Notes: generated by a model from the sequence alone, not told the origin. A DNA stretch of 59,717 nt from Microbacteriaceae bacterium PS02332 (GCA_029959645.1 JASCOJ010000003.1:1-59717), one strand, 5' to 3'. Shown: positions 18,401 to 27,798, numbered from the stretch's first letter. Translations and numbers: made by a program.

Positions 18401-21400
18401 ATGGTGGAGCAGAACGACAACCAGTCCACGAACAACGACGACACCACGCCGAAGCGTCGGACCCGCCTGTTCGGCGGCCGCCGTGCCCGGTCGGGAGGCC
18501 CGGAGGACCAGCCCGACACGTCGACCGACGCCGTCGAGACGGTCTCGGGCGCCGAGGACGCGGCCGACGACGACGCGTCGACGCCGATCGACGTCGACGG
18601 CGTCTCCGTCGTGGTCGAGACCGCGAGCATCGCGTCCGACGCGCCCGAGGACGTCACCGTCCTGACCGGCGACCTGCCGGTCGTCCCGGACGCTGCTGCC
18701 ACGGGCGGCGCCACCACTGCGGCCGACGCGACGGTCCCCGACGCGGCCGCCGGCACCGACGCGACCGCCGACACCGACGCGACCGCCGGCACCGACGCGA
18801 CCGCCGACACCGACGCGACCGCGAGCACCGACGGTGTCGCCGCGACCGCCGACGTCGACCTCGACGGGGCAGCGACCACCGCCGAGGACGACCTGACTGC
18901 GAGCACCGACGGTGGCACCGCGGACGCGGACGCCGGCGCCGCGGCCACGGCGACCGCCGCCGGTGCCGAGGCTGCCGGTACCGACGCGCCCGTCGACGTC
19001 CTCGTGCCGGCCGACACCGCTGGTGCCGACGCTGCCGGTCCGGACCAGACCGCCGCCGACGCGGCCGTCAGCACGGACGGTGCCGACGCGACGGCGACCA
19101 CCGACGAGACGCCCAGCGGCACGGACGCGCCCGACGCGACCGTCACCGGTGACGCTGCTGAGGAGCCGGCCGGCACCGACGCCGTGGACGCGACCCCGGC
19201 CTCCGAGCCGTTCGTCCCCAGGGCGACGAGCACGCTCAGCCTGATCTTCCACGCGCCCGTGCTCCCGGAGCTGCCGTCCCGCGACGACCGCTCCGACCGG
19301 GGTGGCCGCGGCGACCGCTTCGAGCGCGGCGACCGATCGGAGCGGAGCGACCGTTCCCAGCGGTTCGACCGTGCCGACCGCGCCGACGACGGCGACCGCT
19401 CCGAGCGGGGCGACCGCTTCGAGCGCGCCGACCGCTTCGAGCGTGCCGACCGCGGCGACCGCTACGAGCGCCCGGAGCGCGCCGACCGCGGCGACCGGTG
19501 GGACGACGAGGACCGCGACGAGCAGTCCGGCAGCCGACGTCGCACCCGACGTCGGGGCAGCAGCAGCGACCGCGAGCAGGCCGAGCCGCGCCGTCGTGAG
19601 CCGGAGCTCATCACCGAGCCGCAGCGCATCAAGGGCTCGACGCGCCTCGAGGCGAAGAAGCAGCGCCGCCGGGACGGCCGTGACGCCGGTCGTCGTCGCA
19701 CGGTCATCACCGAGGACGAGTTCCTCGCCCGCCGTGAGAGCGTCGACCGCCAGATGATCGTCCGGTCGAGCTCCTCGACCATCGAGATCGGCGTGCTCGA
19801 GGACGGCGTCCTGGCCGAGCACTACGTGACGAAGTCGCAGAACGTCTCCCTCATCGGGAACGTCTACCTCGGCAAGGTGCAGAACGTCCTGCCGTCGATG
19901 GAGGCTGCCTTCGTCGACATCGGCCGCGGCCGCAACGCCGTGCTCTACGCCGGTGAGGTCGACTGGAACTCGGTCGACACCAGCCACGGTCGTCGCATCG
20001 AGGCCGCGCTCAAGCCGGGCGACAAGGTGCTCGTCCAGGTCACGAAGGACCCGGTCGGCCACAAGGGTGCCCGCCTGACGAGCCAGATCTCGCTGCCCGG
20101 CCGCTACCTCGTGTACGTGCCGAACGGCTCGATGAACGGCATCTCCCGCAAGCTCCCGGACACCGAGCGTGCCCGCCTCAAGAAGATCCTCAAGGAGGTC
20201 CTGCCCGAGCACGCCGGCGTCATCGTGCGCACCGCGGCCGAGGGTGCGACCGAGGACCAGCTGACCCGCGACGTGCAGCGCCTCACGAGCCAGTGGGACG
20301 CCATCGAGAAGAAGGTGCAGAGCGGGCAGGCCCCGGTCATGCTGCACTCGGAGCCGGACCTGCTCGTCAAGATCGTCCGCGACGTCTTCAACGAGGACTT
20401 CACGAAGCTCATCATCGACGGGGAGTCCGCCCGCGAGACGATCGACGAGTACCTGACGGCGGTCGCACCCGACCTCAAGGACCGCGTCGAGCTGTACGAC
20501 GGCCCGGACTCCTTCGAGGAGCACCGGATCAACGAGCAGGTCGAGAAGGCGCTGGACCGCAAGGTGTGGCTGCCCTCCGGTGGCTCGCTCGTGATCGACC
20601 GCACCGAGGCCATGACGGTCGTCGACGTCAACACGGGGAAGTTCGTCGGCTCCGGCGGCAACCTCGAGGAGACCGTCACGAAGAACAACCTCGAGGCGGC
20701 GGAGGAGCTCGTCCGTCAGCTGCGCCTGCGCGACATCGGCGGCATCATCGTCGTCGACTTCATCGACATGGTGCTCGAGGAGAACCGCGACCTCGTGCTG
20801 CGTCGTCTCGTGGAGTGCCTGAGCCGCGACCGGACGAAGCACCAGGTCGCCGAGGTCACCTCGCTCGGTCTCGTGCAGATGACCCGCAAGAAGATCGGTG
20901 TGGGCCTCCGCGAGTCCCTCGACGAGGTCAACGCGAAGGTCAACGACAACAACGCCGACCCGGGCCCCACCAAGGGTCGTCGCAAGGGCCGCAACGGCAC
21001 GGGCGACGCCGGCGGTCGGAACACCGGCAACGGCGGATCGGGCTCGAACGGCTCGGGCACCGACCACAAGCCGTCGCAGGCGCACCAGATCACCGACGAC
21101 GTGAAGAACGCCCTGTCGCGGATCGCCGCGTCGACGCTCGCGCACGACGAGCAGGCCGAGCGTGTGACCGGCATCGCCGGGGCGGCCTCGCCGGCCGCTG
21201 CGTCGGTCGACTCGCCCGCGACGCCCGTCACGCCGACGTCGCCGGTCGCGCCGGAGACCCAGGCCGAGTCGTCGGGCGGTCCGAAGCGTCGTCGTCGTCG
21301 CGGGAGCCGGGCCGGTGACGCCCAGCAGCCGTCGGACGCCGTCGCGCCGCAGGTCGACGCGACCGAGCCCGTCGTGACCGAGTCCGTCGTGACCGAGCCC

Positions 21401-21781
21401 GTCGTGGACGTCCCGGCGGCGGTCGTCGCACCGGCCGTGCCCGAGCGCGCCCCCGTTGCCGAGCGCGCCGCCGCGGCCGCTCCGGCCGATGCGCCGAAGG
21501 AGCGCCCCGCCGGTCGTCGTCGGGTCAGCTCCTCGGCCCCGGTGACCCCGGCCGACACGACCGTCGCGATCCTCGACATCCCGGTGGGGGTCGCCAAGCG
21601 CGAGCCGCGTCCGGTCAGCGAGGACACCGAGTCGCTCCTCGACTCGGTCCTGCAGGCGCTCCCGGAGCCGAAGCAGCCCGGACAGGGCCGGTCGCGCTCG
21701 CGGCGTGTCTCGTCCGGCAGCATCAGCGCCCCGGCAGCCGCGACGGACACCGACGACGGCACCGTGATCCTGGGGAGCTGA
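18401..21781 (+). CDS. rne: Ribonuclease E/G with long disordered arms
   Basis: A 1126-residue endoribonuclease for mRNA decay and rRNA processing. Residues 1-440 are disordered: acidic Ala/Asp/Thr repeats, then Arg/Asp-rich repeats (SDR, FER, ADR). The catalytic core follows: S1 domain about 475-560 (IGNVYLGKVQNVLPSMEAAF), and catalytic aspartates in VVDVNTGKFVG (about 740) and GGIIVVDFIDM (about 780). The zinc-link CPxC normally placed after QMTRKK...G is missing; the sequence runs KKIGVGLRESLDEVNAKV into a basic linker. The C terminus is again disordered with KRRRRRGSR clusters. ATG 18401 has GAGGAG 11 bases upstream; GTG 18389 is an alternative. Confidence 0.95.
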   Translation: MVEQNDNQSTNNDDTTPKRRTRLFGGRRARSGGPEDQPDTSTDAVETVSGAEDAADDDASTPIDVDGVSVVVETASIASDAPEDVTVLTGDLPVVPDAAATGGATTAADATVPDAAAGTDATADTDATAGTDATADTDATASTDGVAATADVDLDGAATTAEDDLTASTDGGTADADAGAAATATAAGAEAAGTDAPVDVLVPADTAGADAAGPDQTAADAAVSTDGADATATTDETPSGTDAPDATVTGDAAEEPAGTDAVDATPASEPFVPRATSTLSLIFHAPVLPELPSRDDRSDRGGRGDRFERGDRSERSDRSQRFDRADRADDGDRSERGDRFERADRFERADRGDRYERPERADRGDRWDDEDRDEQSGSRRRTRRRGSSSDREQAEPRRREPELITEPQRIKGSTRLEAKKQRRRDGRDAGRRRTVITEDEFLARRESVDRQMIVRSSSSTIEIGVLEDGVLAEHYVTKSQNVSLIGNVYLGKVQNVLPSMEAAFVDIGRGRNAVLYAGEVDWNSVDTSHGRRIEAALKPGDKVLVQVTKDPVGHKGARLTSQISLPGRYLVYVPNGSMNGISRKLPDTERARLKKILKEVLPEHAGVIVRTAAEGATEDQLTRDVQRLTSQWDAIEKKVQSGQAPVMLHSEPDLLVKIVRDVFNEDFTKLIIDGESARETIDEYLTAVAPDLKDRVELYDGPDSFEEHRINEQVEKALDRKVWLPSGGSLVIDRTEAMTVVDVNTGKFVGSGGNLEETVTKNNLEAAEELVRQLRLRDIGGIIVVDFIDMVLEENRDLVLRRLVECLSRDRTKHQVAEVTSLGLVQMTRKKIGVGLRESLDEVNAKVNDNNADPGPTKGRRKGRNGTGDAGGRNTGNGGSGSNGSGTDHKPSQAHQITDDVKNALSRIAASTLAHDEQAERVTGIAGAASPAAASVDSPATPVTPTSPVAPETQAESSGGPKRRRRRGSRAGDAQQPSDAVAPQVDATEPVVTESVVTEPVVDVPAAVVAPAVPERAPVAERAAAAAPADAPKERPAGRRRVSSSAPVTPADTTVAILDIPVGVAKREPRPVSEDTESLLDSVLQALPEPKQPGQGRSRSRRVSSGSISAPAAATDTDDGTVILGS

Positions 21782-21782
21782 C

Positions 21783-22724
21783 GTGTCCGACCAGCAGCGG
21801 CCGGACCGCGGCCACTACGGCGCGGGCCAGGGGGGTCCCTCCCGGCCCGCGCCGGGCCCCGGCGCTGCCGGTGGGCAGTACGGGTACGGCGGTGCCCCCG
21901 TGGCACGTCGGCCCCGGCAGCCGGCCGACCCGACGACCGCCTTCGCACCGGGTGCCTCGGTCGGGAACACCACGGGTGCCGCGATCGCGGTCGTGGCGGT
22001 CGTGCTCGTCCAGTTCCTCTCCGGCGTGATCGGACTGCTCGGCGCCAGTGCGGTCGTCGGACCGTTCCGCACCTACAGCGGGACGAGCCTCGTGTCGAGC
22101 TTCGTGCACGGGGTCTTCGCGGCCCCGTCCCCGTTCTACGTCGGGGCGTTCGCCGCCCTGGCGTTCCTCGTCCCGATCGCCCGTCGCAGCCCGCTGCCGG
22201 TCGTGCTCCTGCGCACCGTGCTCGCGGGTGCCGCCGGCACCGTCGCCCTCGCCCTGGTCGGCATCGTCACCGGCTCCGCGAGAGCGGTCGGCGGTGGCGC
22301 CGGTCGGCTGCTCGTCGACGTCGTCACGACGCCCCTGCAGCTCGGGTTGCCGCTCACCCTCATGCTCGTCGCGACCGCCACGGCCGCCTGGCTCTGGCTC
22401 GGTCGGCCCCGCGGCGGCGCCGGCCGGACGGGAGGCCCGGGCCGCCCGGGCAGCGTCCGTCCCGCCGACGCGGTCCCGCCGGCGACCCTGCCGGGCACGC
22501 AGTACGCGCCCGGTCACCCGGGCGCTCCGGTCCCGCAGGCCGGTCCAGTGCCGCAGGCCGGGCAGCCGCCGCAGGGCCGCGGCACCGGCGCGCAGCCGCA
22601 GGGGCAGCAGCCCGGTGCCTGGCCGCCGGCGCATCCGGGCCAGCAGGCCGGCCCGTACGGCCCGTACGGGCAGCAGCCTCCGCCTCCGGCCCAGCGACCG
22701 TGGGTCGACCCCTCCGGGCACTGA
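21783..22724 (+). CDS. Multi-pass membrane protein with Pro/Gln-rich tails
   Basis: A 313-residue protein of unknown function. A Gly/Pro/Arg-rich N terminus (about 60 residues) precedes four hydrophobic segments (for example AIAVVAVVLVQFLSGVIGLL and AFAALAFLVPIA). A Pro/Gly/Gln-rich cytoplasmic tail of about 90 residues ends with WVDPSGH. GTG 21783 follows the rne stop by one base with GGGGAG 5 bases upstream, so it is co-transcribed with rne. An exact GGACGGGAGGC word lies at the junction between the membrane part and the tail. Confidence 0.82.
   Translation: MSDQQRPDRGHYGAGQGGPSRPAPGPGAAGGQYGYGGAPVARRPRQPADPTTAFAPGASVGNTTGAAIAVVAVVLVQFLSGVIGLLGASAVVGPFRTYSGTSLVSSFVHGVFAAPSPFYVGAFAALAFLVPIARRSPLPVVLLRTVLAGAAGTVALALVGIVTGSARAVGGGAGRLLVDVVTTPLQLGLPLTLMLVATATAAWLWLGRPRGGAGRTGGPGRPGSVRPADAVPPATLPGTQYAPGHPGAPVPQAGPVPQAGQPPQGRGTGAQPQGQQPGAWPPAHPGQQAGPYGPYGQQPPPPAQRPWVDPSGH
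22426..22436 (+). repeat. GGACGGGAGGC repeat word, copy 2
   Basis: Exact copy inside the region encoding the flexible tail of the membrane protein, with flanks CCGG and CCGGG as in other copies. Confidence 0.5.
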
Positions 22725-22815
22725 GGCCCGACCGCTGTCCGACTTCCCTGGTGCGTCGTTCTGCGCAGGCGGCGTCCGAGGTGCGCCGGCCGCCGGGCGT
22801 GCAGCGGGCCTCCCG

Positions 22816-23088
22816 TCAGTGCGCGCGCTTGTCCCGCTGCGGTACCCGCAGCCCGCTGGCGATGAGTCGGAGCACCAGCTCCCGGCCCGTGACCGCGGTC
22901 GCACCGAGCGCGACGAGCTCGTCGTGCCGCGCCTCGGGCACGTCGTAGTGGTCGTGGTCGAACGCACGGCGCGGGATGCCGGCGCGCTCGGCGAAGGCGT
23001 GCAGCTCGTCGTACGACGCGTCGCTGACCAGGTGCGACCACACGGTGTCGTGTGCGGGCCAGGCCGGAGGGTCGATGAGCACGGTCAC
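22816..23088 (-). CDS. DUF4031 family protein
   Basis: A 90-residue cytoplasmic protein beginning MTVLIDPPAWPAHDTVWSHL and containing SDASYDELHAFAERAGIPRR, the pattern of DUF4031, a small family of unknown function. The start GTG 23088 was chosen because it matches that N terminus exactly and TACGAT stands 6 bases upstream (23095-23100), a leaderless layout. The longer open frame to 23244 would run into the rplU promoter. Confidence 0.88.
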   Translation of the reverse strand: MTVLIDPPAWPAHDTVWSHLVSDASYDELHAFAERAGIPRRAFDHDHYDVPEARHDELVALGATAVTGRELVLRLIASGLRVPQRDKRAH

Positions 23089-23094
23089 CCGGTC

Positions 23095-23100
23095 ATCGTA
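23095..23100 (-). promoter_or_regulatory. -10 hexamer TACGAT, leaderless DUF4031 gene
   Basis: Leftward TACGAT followed by GACCGG and then the GTG start at 23088. With the usual 6-7 base distance from the hexamer, transcription would begin at or next to the start codon. Confidence 0.55.
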
Positions 23101-23132
23101 CGGGGGAGCGGCGCCCGGACGCGTGTCGCCGT

Positions 23133-23161
23133 TTGACCGGGCAGCCTCCATCGAGTAATCT
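23133..23161 (+). promoter_or_regulatory. Sigma-70-type promoter of rplU-rpmA
   Basis: TTGACC (23133-23138), a 17-base spacer and TAATCT (23156-23161) form a near-consensus housekeeping promoter. The predicted leader is about 115 bases, long enough for ribosomal-protein feedback, though no known L21 leader fold is recognisable by eye. Confidence 0.8.
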
Positions 23162-23283
23162 TGATCCCTGGTGTCAGCGGGCCGTTCTGCCTGCGTCGCC
23201 GATCGTGCCGGGTCCTCCCGGAAGGGTCGCGCAGAAGTGGGCACCCGAGACTTCCCTCAAGCAGAGCATGTAAGGAACACCAC

Positions 23284-23592
23284 GTGGTTTACGCAGTAGT
23301 GCGCGCCGGCGGCCGTCAGGAGAAGGTCGAGGTCGGCTCGATCATCACCATCGACCGCATCAAGGCCGACGACAATGGCAACATCGACCTCGCGCCGGTG
23401 CTCCTCGTGGACGGGGACAAGATCACCTCCGCCGCGGACGAGCTGGCCAACGTCACGGTGACCGCCGAGGTCCTCGCAGACCTGCGCGGCCCGAAGGTCA
23501 TCATCCAGAAGTTCAAGAACAAGACCGGTTACAAGAAGCGCCAGGGCTTCCGCGCGGATCTCACGCGCGTCAAGGTCACCAAGATCGCGTAA
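23284..23592 (+). CDS. rplU: 50S ribosomal protein L21
   Basis: 102 residues, the normal L21 length. It opens [18 protein letters not shown] and ends with the RNA-binding [20 protein letters not shown] region. It binds 23S rRNA in the large subunit. GTG 23284 has AAGGAA (23272-23277) 6 bases upstream. It is followed after 15 bases by rpmA, the universal L21-L27 pair. Confidence 0.98.
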   Translation: MVYAVVRAGGRQEKVEVGSIITIDRIKADDNGNIDLAPVLLVDGDKITSAADELANVTVTAEVLADLRGPKVIIQKFKNKTGYKKRQGFRADLTRVKVTKIA

Positions 23593-23607
23593 GGCGGAGG
23601 TAGAGAC

Positions 23608-23859
23608 ATGGCACACAAGAAGGGTGCGAGTTCCACTCGCAACGGTCGCGACTCGAACGCACAGCGCCTCGGCGTGAAGCGCTTCGGTGGCGAGGTCGTC
23701 GGCGCGGGCGAGATCATCGTCCGTCAGCGCGGCACGCACTTCCACCCCGGCGCCAACGTCGGCCGTGGTGGCGACGACACGCTGTTCGCCCTCGCGGCGG
23801 GCTCGGTCGAGTTCGGCACCAAGGGTGGCCGCAAGGTCATCAACATCGTCAACGCGTAA
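23608..23859 (+). CDS. rpmA: 50S ribosomal protein L27
   Basis: 83 residues. It begins [20 protein letters not shown] without the cleaved N-terminal extension seen in Firmicutes. The [20 protein letters not shown] block is typical. L27 reaches the peptidyl-transferase centre. GGCGGAGG upstream is a good ribosome site. A strong terminator follows. Confidence 0.98.
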   Translation: MAHKKGASSTRNGRDSNAQRLGVKRFGGEVVGAGEIIVRQRGTHFHPGANVGRGGDDTLFALAAGSVEFGTKGGRKVINIVNA

Positions 23860-23877
23860 GCACGACGACGACTTCAG

Positions 23878-23913
23878 CGGGAGGGGCAGGCCGTGTGCCT
23901 GCCCCTCCCGTTT
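23878..23913 (+). terminator. Intrinsic terminator after rpmA
   Basis: A perfect 14-bp stem: CGGGAGGGGCAGGC (23878-23891) pairs with 23897-23910 across a 5-base loop and is followed by TTT. It should separate rplU-rpmA from obgE, which then needs readthrough or its own promoter. Confidence 0.9.
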
Positions 23914-23943
23914 CGTATCTGCACCATCACCAGGAGTGAACCC

Positions 23944-25494
23944 ATGGCGACCTTCGTCGACCGCGTGACCCTGCACCTGACCGCAGGCAACGGGGGCAAC
24001 GGCTGCGTGTCGGTCCGCCGCGAGAAGTTCAAGCCCCTCGCCGGCCCCGACGGCGGCAACGGCGGTGACGGCGGCGACGTCGTCCTCGTCTCCGACCCCC
24101 AGGTGACGACCCTGCTCGGGTACCACCGTTCCCCGCACCGGTCGAGCCGCAACGGCCAGCCCGGCATGGGCGACCACCGCAGTGGCGTCAGCGGCGAGAC
24201 GCTCGAACTCCCGGTGCCGGTCGGCACCGTCGTGTACGACGAGGACGGCGGCGTGCTCGCCGACCTCACCGAGCCGGGCATCCGCGTCGTGGTGGCGCCG
24301 GGTGGCCAGGGTGGCCTCGGCAACGCCGCGCTCTCGACGACGAAGCGCAAGGCGCCCGGGTTCGCCCTGCTCGGCACCCACGGGTGGTCCGGCGACGTCA
24401 GCCTCGAGCTGAAGACCATCGCCGACGTCGCCCTCGTCGGCTACCCGAGCGCGGGCAAGTCCTCGCTCATCGCGGCGATCTCCGCGGCCAAGCCGAAGAT
24501 CGCCGACTACCCGTTCACGACCCTGACGCCGAACCTCGGCGTCGTCGAGTCGGGCAGCTCCCGGTTCACCGTGGCCGACGTGCCCGGGCTGATCGAGGGC
24601 GCGTCGGAGGGCAAGGGTCTCGGACTCGAGTTCCTCCGCCACGTCGAACGCTGCGAGGCGCTGCTGCACGTCATCGACTGCGCGACGCTCGACCTCGGGC
24701 GCGACCCGGTGTCCGACCTCGACGTCATCCTCCGCGAGCTCGAGCAGTACCCCGTCCCGGACGGCCAGGTGCCGCTGCTCGACCGCCCGCAGCTCATCGC
24801 GCTCAACAAGGTCGACGTGCCGGACGCCGCCGAGCTCGCCGCGTTCGTGACCCCCGAGCTCGAGGAGCGCGGCTACCGGGTCTTCCCGATCTCGACCGCG
24901 TCGCACAAGGGGCTCCGCGAGCTCACGTTCGCCCTGGCCGACGTCGTCGAGCAGGCGCGCGCCGAGCGCATCGCCGAGCCGGTCGTGGAGCGCATCGTCC
25001 TCCGTCCGAAGGCCGTGGACGAGAAGCCGTTCACGATCCGCGCCGAGGGCGGCGAGGAGAACCGGTTCTACCGCATCCGTGGGTCGAAGCCGGAGCGCTG
25101 GGTGCAGCAGACCGACTTCACGAACGAGGAGGCCATCGGCTACCTCGCCGACCGGCTCGCGAAGCTCGGTGTCGAGGACGGTCTGTTCAAGGCCGGAGCA
25201 GTCGCCGGGTCGACGGTCGTCATCGGTGGCGACGGCGGGACGATCTTCGACTGGGAGCCGACCCTCACGTCGACCGCAGAGCTCATCACGAGCGCGCGCG
25301 GCACGGACTCGCGTCTCGACCTGAACGCCCGACCCACCCGCAACGAGCGTCGCCAGGAGTACTTCGAGCGGATGGACGGCAAGGCCGCGGCCCGCGCCGA
25401 GCTCGAGCAGGAGCGCATCTCGGGCCTGTGGTTGGACGACGAGGTCGAGACCGCCGGGGCGTCCTCGACGTCCGGGTCCGACGACCGCGACTGA
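23944..25494 (+). CDS. obgE: Obg/CgtA family GTPase
   Basis: A 516-residue GTPase for 50S subunit assembly. The glycine-rich Obg fold comes first ([31 protein letters not shown]). The GTPase domain has G1 GYPSAGKSS (about 166-174), G3 DVPGLIEG and G4 NKVD. A C-terminal OCT domain (about 350-430) and a charged tail follow. AGGAG lies 7 bases before ATG 23944. Downstream proB and proA are on the same strand, as in many Gram-positive genomes. Confidence 0.97.
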   Translation: MATFVDRVTLHLTAGNGGNGCVSVRREKFKPLAGPDGGNGGDGGDVVLVSDPQVTTLLGYHRSPHRSSRNGQPGMGDHRSGVSGETLELPVPVGTVVYDEDGGVLADLTEPGIRVVVAPGGQGGLGNAALSTTKRKAPGFALLGTHGWSGDVSLELKTIADVALVGYPSAGKSSLIAAISAAKPKIADYPFTTLTPNLGVVESGSSRFTVADVPGLIEGASEGKGLGLEFLRHVERCEALLHVIDCATLDLGRDPVSDLDVILRELEQYPVPDGQVPLLDRPQLIALNKVDVPDAAELAAFVTPELEERGYRVFPISTASHKGLRELTFALADVVEQARAERIAEPVVERIVLRPKAVDEKPFTIRAEGGEENRFYRIRGSKPERWVQQTDFTNEEAIGYLADRLAKLGVEDGLFKAGAVAGSTVVIGGDGGTIFDWEPTLTSTAELITSARGTDSRLDLNARPTRNERRQEYFERMDGKAAARAELEQERISGLWLDDEVETAGASSTSGSDDRD

Positions 25495-25544
25495 CCCACC
25501 GGGCAGCGGGACCACCGCCCGAGCCGAACGACAGGACTGACACG

Positions 25545-26405
25545 ATGACGGACACCACCGTGGACGCGGACACCGGCTCAGGCCAGGAGGCCCGTCCCGG
25601 TCCGGCGGTCGTGCTCGGCCCCGTCGCGGTGCGCGCGGACATCCCGCGGGCTCGCCGGATCGTCGTCAAGGTCGGGTCGTCGTCGGTCAGCGGTGCCGCG
25701 GCCGGACAGATCGCGCCGCTCGTGGACGCCCTCGCCGCTGCACACCGCCGCGGCACCGAGGTCCTCCTGGTGTCCTCGGGGGCGATCGCCACCGGCTTCC
25801 CGTTCCTCGGGCTCGAGGGGCGCCCGGAGGACCTGGCGACCCAGCAGGCCGCCGCTGCGACGGGGCAGGCCGTGCTCATGGTCCGGTACCAGCAGGAGCT
25901 CGACCGACACGGGCTCGTCGCGGCGCAGATCCTGCTCACCGCGGGGGACCTGCAGAACCCCACGCACCGGGTGAACGCGCAGCGGGCGATGGACCGGCTG
26001 CTCGCGCTCCGGGTGCTGCCCATCGTCAACGAGAACGACACCGTCGCGACGCACGAGATCCGGTTCGGCGACAACGACCGGCTCGCGGCCCTCGTCGCCC
26101 GGCAGGTCGGTGCCGACGCCCTGGTGCTGCTCTCCGACGTCGAGGCGCTGTACACGAAGCCCCCGGAGCAGCCCGGTGCCGAGCGCATCGAGGAGGTGCC
26201 CTTCGGCGACGACCTCGCCGGTGTGACCTTCGGCAGCGTCGGCGCCGCCGGGGTCGGGACCGGCGGTGCCGGCACGAAGGTGGCGGCGGCGCGCCTCGCG
26301 GCCGAGGCGGGCACGTCCGTGCTCGTCACCGCCACCGCCCTGGTGGCGCGCGCGCTCGAGGGCGAACACGTCGGCACCTGGTTCGCGGCGGCGCCCCGGC
26401 GCTGA
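25545..26405 (+). CDS. proB: Glutamate 5-kinase without PUA domain
   Basis: A 286-residue kinase for the first step of proline synthesis (glutamate to glutamyl-5-phosphate). The amino-acid kinase fold is complete: VVKVGSSSV, LLVSSGAIATG, VNENDTVATHEIRFGDND and GTGGAGTKVAAA. The roughly 80-residue C-terminal PUA domain of the 367-residue E. coli enzyme is absent, and about 37 extra residues precede the core. AGGA lies 8 bases before ATG 25545. The obgE-proB gap is 50 bases, suggesting one operon. Confidence 0.95.
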   Translation: MTDTTVDADTGSGQEARPGPAVVLGPVAVRADIPRARRIVVKVGSSSVSGAAAGQIAPLVDALAAAHRRGTEVLLVSSGAIATGFPFLGLEGRPEDLATQQAAAATGQAVLMVRYQQELDRHGLVAAQILLTAGDLQNPTHRVNAQRAMDRLLALRVLPIVNENDTVATHEIRFGDNDRLAALVARQVGADALVLLSDVEALYTKPPEQPGAERIEEVPFGDDLAGVTFGSVGAAGVGTGGAGTKVAAARLAAEAGTSVLVTATALVARALEGEHVGTWFAAAPRR

Positions 26406-26412
26406 CGCAGGC

Positions 26413-26441
26413 CGGGAGGCGGACGGAGGCCGGGCCTCCCG
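26413..26441. repeat. Inverted pair of CGGGAGGC repeat cores after proB
   Basis: CGGGAGGC (26413-26420) and GCCTCCCG (26434-26441) form an 8-bp inverted repeat with a 13-base loop, immediately downstream of the proB stop. It may act as a terminator or processing hairpin and belongs to the recurrent word family. Confidence 0.55.
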
Positions 26442-26479
26442 ACCGTGTCACCGCGCCCTGGCGACACCTGGCGCCGGAC

Positions 26480-26491
26480 TACGATCGGCTC
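26480..26491 (+). promoter_or_regulatory. -10 hexamer TACGAT, leaderless proA
   Basis: TACGAT (26480-26485) plus exactly 6 bases reaches ATG 26492. No ribosome site precedes the start. A -35 is not obvious. Confidence 0.55.
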
Positions 26492-27757
26492 ATGTCGCTG
26501 ACCGCTCCCGCCCCGACCCTGGTCGACACCCTCACCGCCGCCCGGGCGGCCTCGACGGTGCTGGCGACCGCGACGACCGCGCTGAAGGACGCCGCCCTCC
26601 GTGCCGTCGCCGACGCACTGCGCGCCGGCACGGCCGAGATCGTCACCGCGAACCACGCGGACCTGGTGGTTGGGGAGGAATCGGGGCTGTCGTCCGGGCT
26701 GCTCGACCGGCTCCGGCTCGACGTCGACCGGGTGGACGCCCTCGCGGACGCGGTCGAGCAGGTCGTCGGCCTCACCGACCCCGTCGGGCAGAGCGTCCGC
26801 GGGTCGGTCCTGCCGAACGGCCTGCAGCTGTCGCAGGTCCGCGTGCCGTTCGGCGTCGTCGGCGCGATCTACGAGGCGCGCCCGAACGTCACGGTCGACA
26901 TCGCCGCACTCGCCCTGAAGTCGGGCAACGCCGTCGTGCTGCGCGGTGGGTCGGCCGCACAGCGGACGAACGCCGTCCTCGTCCGGTGCATCCAGGACGC
27001 GGTCGCCGCGGTCGGGCTGCCCCGGGCGCTCGTGCAGACGATCGACGAGCTCGGCCGACAGGGCGCGACCGAGCTGATGCGCGCGCGGGGGCTCGTCGAC
27101 GTGCTCATCCCGCGGGGGAGTGCCTCGCTCATCCAGACGGTCGTGACGGAGTCGCAGGTGCCGGTGATCGAGACCGGCGCCGGTGTCGTGCACGTGTTCC
27201 TCGACGCGTCCGCGCCGCTCGAGCGTGCGGTCGACATCGTCCTCAACAGCAAGGTGCAGCGCCCCAGTGTCTGCAACGCGCTCGAGACGCTGCTCGTGCA
27301 CGAGGCCGCGGCCGAGCGCCTCCTCCCCGTGCTCGCCGACCGCCTCCGGGCCGCAGGGGTGACCCTGCGCGGCGACGACGCCACCCGGACCATCGTGCCG
27401 GGCGTCCTCCGGGCCACCGAGGCGGACTGGGCCACCGAGTCCATGGACCTCGACCTGTCGGTCCGCGTCGTGCCGGACGTCGACGCCGCCATGGCGCACA
27501 TCGCGCAGTGGTCGACGCACCACACCGAGTCGATCGTGACGAACGACGTCGACACGGCCGAGTACTTCCTGGCCGGCGTGGACTCCGCGGTCGTCATGGT
27601 CAACGCGTCCACCCGCTTCACCGACGGGGGCGAGTTCGGCTTCGGCGCCGAGGTCGGGATCTCGACGCAGAAGCTGCACGCCCGCGGGCCGATGGGGCTG
27701 CCCGAGCTGACGAGCACGAAGTGGTTGGTGCGTGGGCAGGGGCACATCCGCGGCTAG
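26492..27757 (+). CDS. proA: Glutamate-5-semialdehyde dehydrogenase
   Basis: A 421-residue enzyme that reduces glutamyl-5-phosphate to glutamate semialdehyde with NADPH, the second proline step. The catalytic cysteine is Cys261 in QRPSVCNALETLLVHEAA. GVVGAIYEARPNVTVDIAAL and TDGGEFGFGAEVGISTQ are family marks. Length is normal. It follows proB by 86 bases, with its own leaderless-type promoter and a repeat hairpin between, so proA may be partly uncoupled from proB. Confidence 0.97.
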   Translation: MSLTAPAPTLVDTLTAARAASTVLATATTALKDAALRAVADALRAGTAEIVTANHADLVVGEESGLSSGLLDRLRLDVDRVDALADAVEQVVGLTDPVGQSVRGSVLPNGLQLSQVRVPFGVVGAIYEARPNVTVDIAALALKSGNAVVLRGGSAAQRTNAVLVRCIQDAVAAVGLPRALVQTIDELGRQGATELMRARGLVDVLIPRGSASLIQTVVTESQVPVIETGAGVVHVFLDASAPLERAVDIVLNSKVQRPSVCNALETLLVHEAAAERLLPVLADRLRAAGVTLRGDDATRTIVPGVLRATEADWATESMDLDLSVRVVPDVDAAMAHIAQWSTHHTESIVTNDVDTAEYFLAGVDSAVVMVNASTRFTDGGEFGFGAEVGISTQKLHARGPMGLPELTSTKWLVRGQGHIRG

Positions 27758-27798
27758 GATGGTCCGGAGTCTTCCTCGATCGATCGGAGCACCGTCGT

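Noticed and set aside
18260-21145. Open frame of 961 codons opposite rne
   Set aside because: Repetitive Val/Arg/Ala composition produced by the repeats of rne; no ribosome site or family motif.
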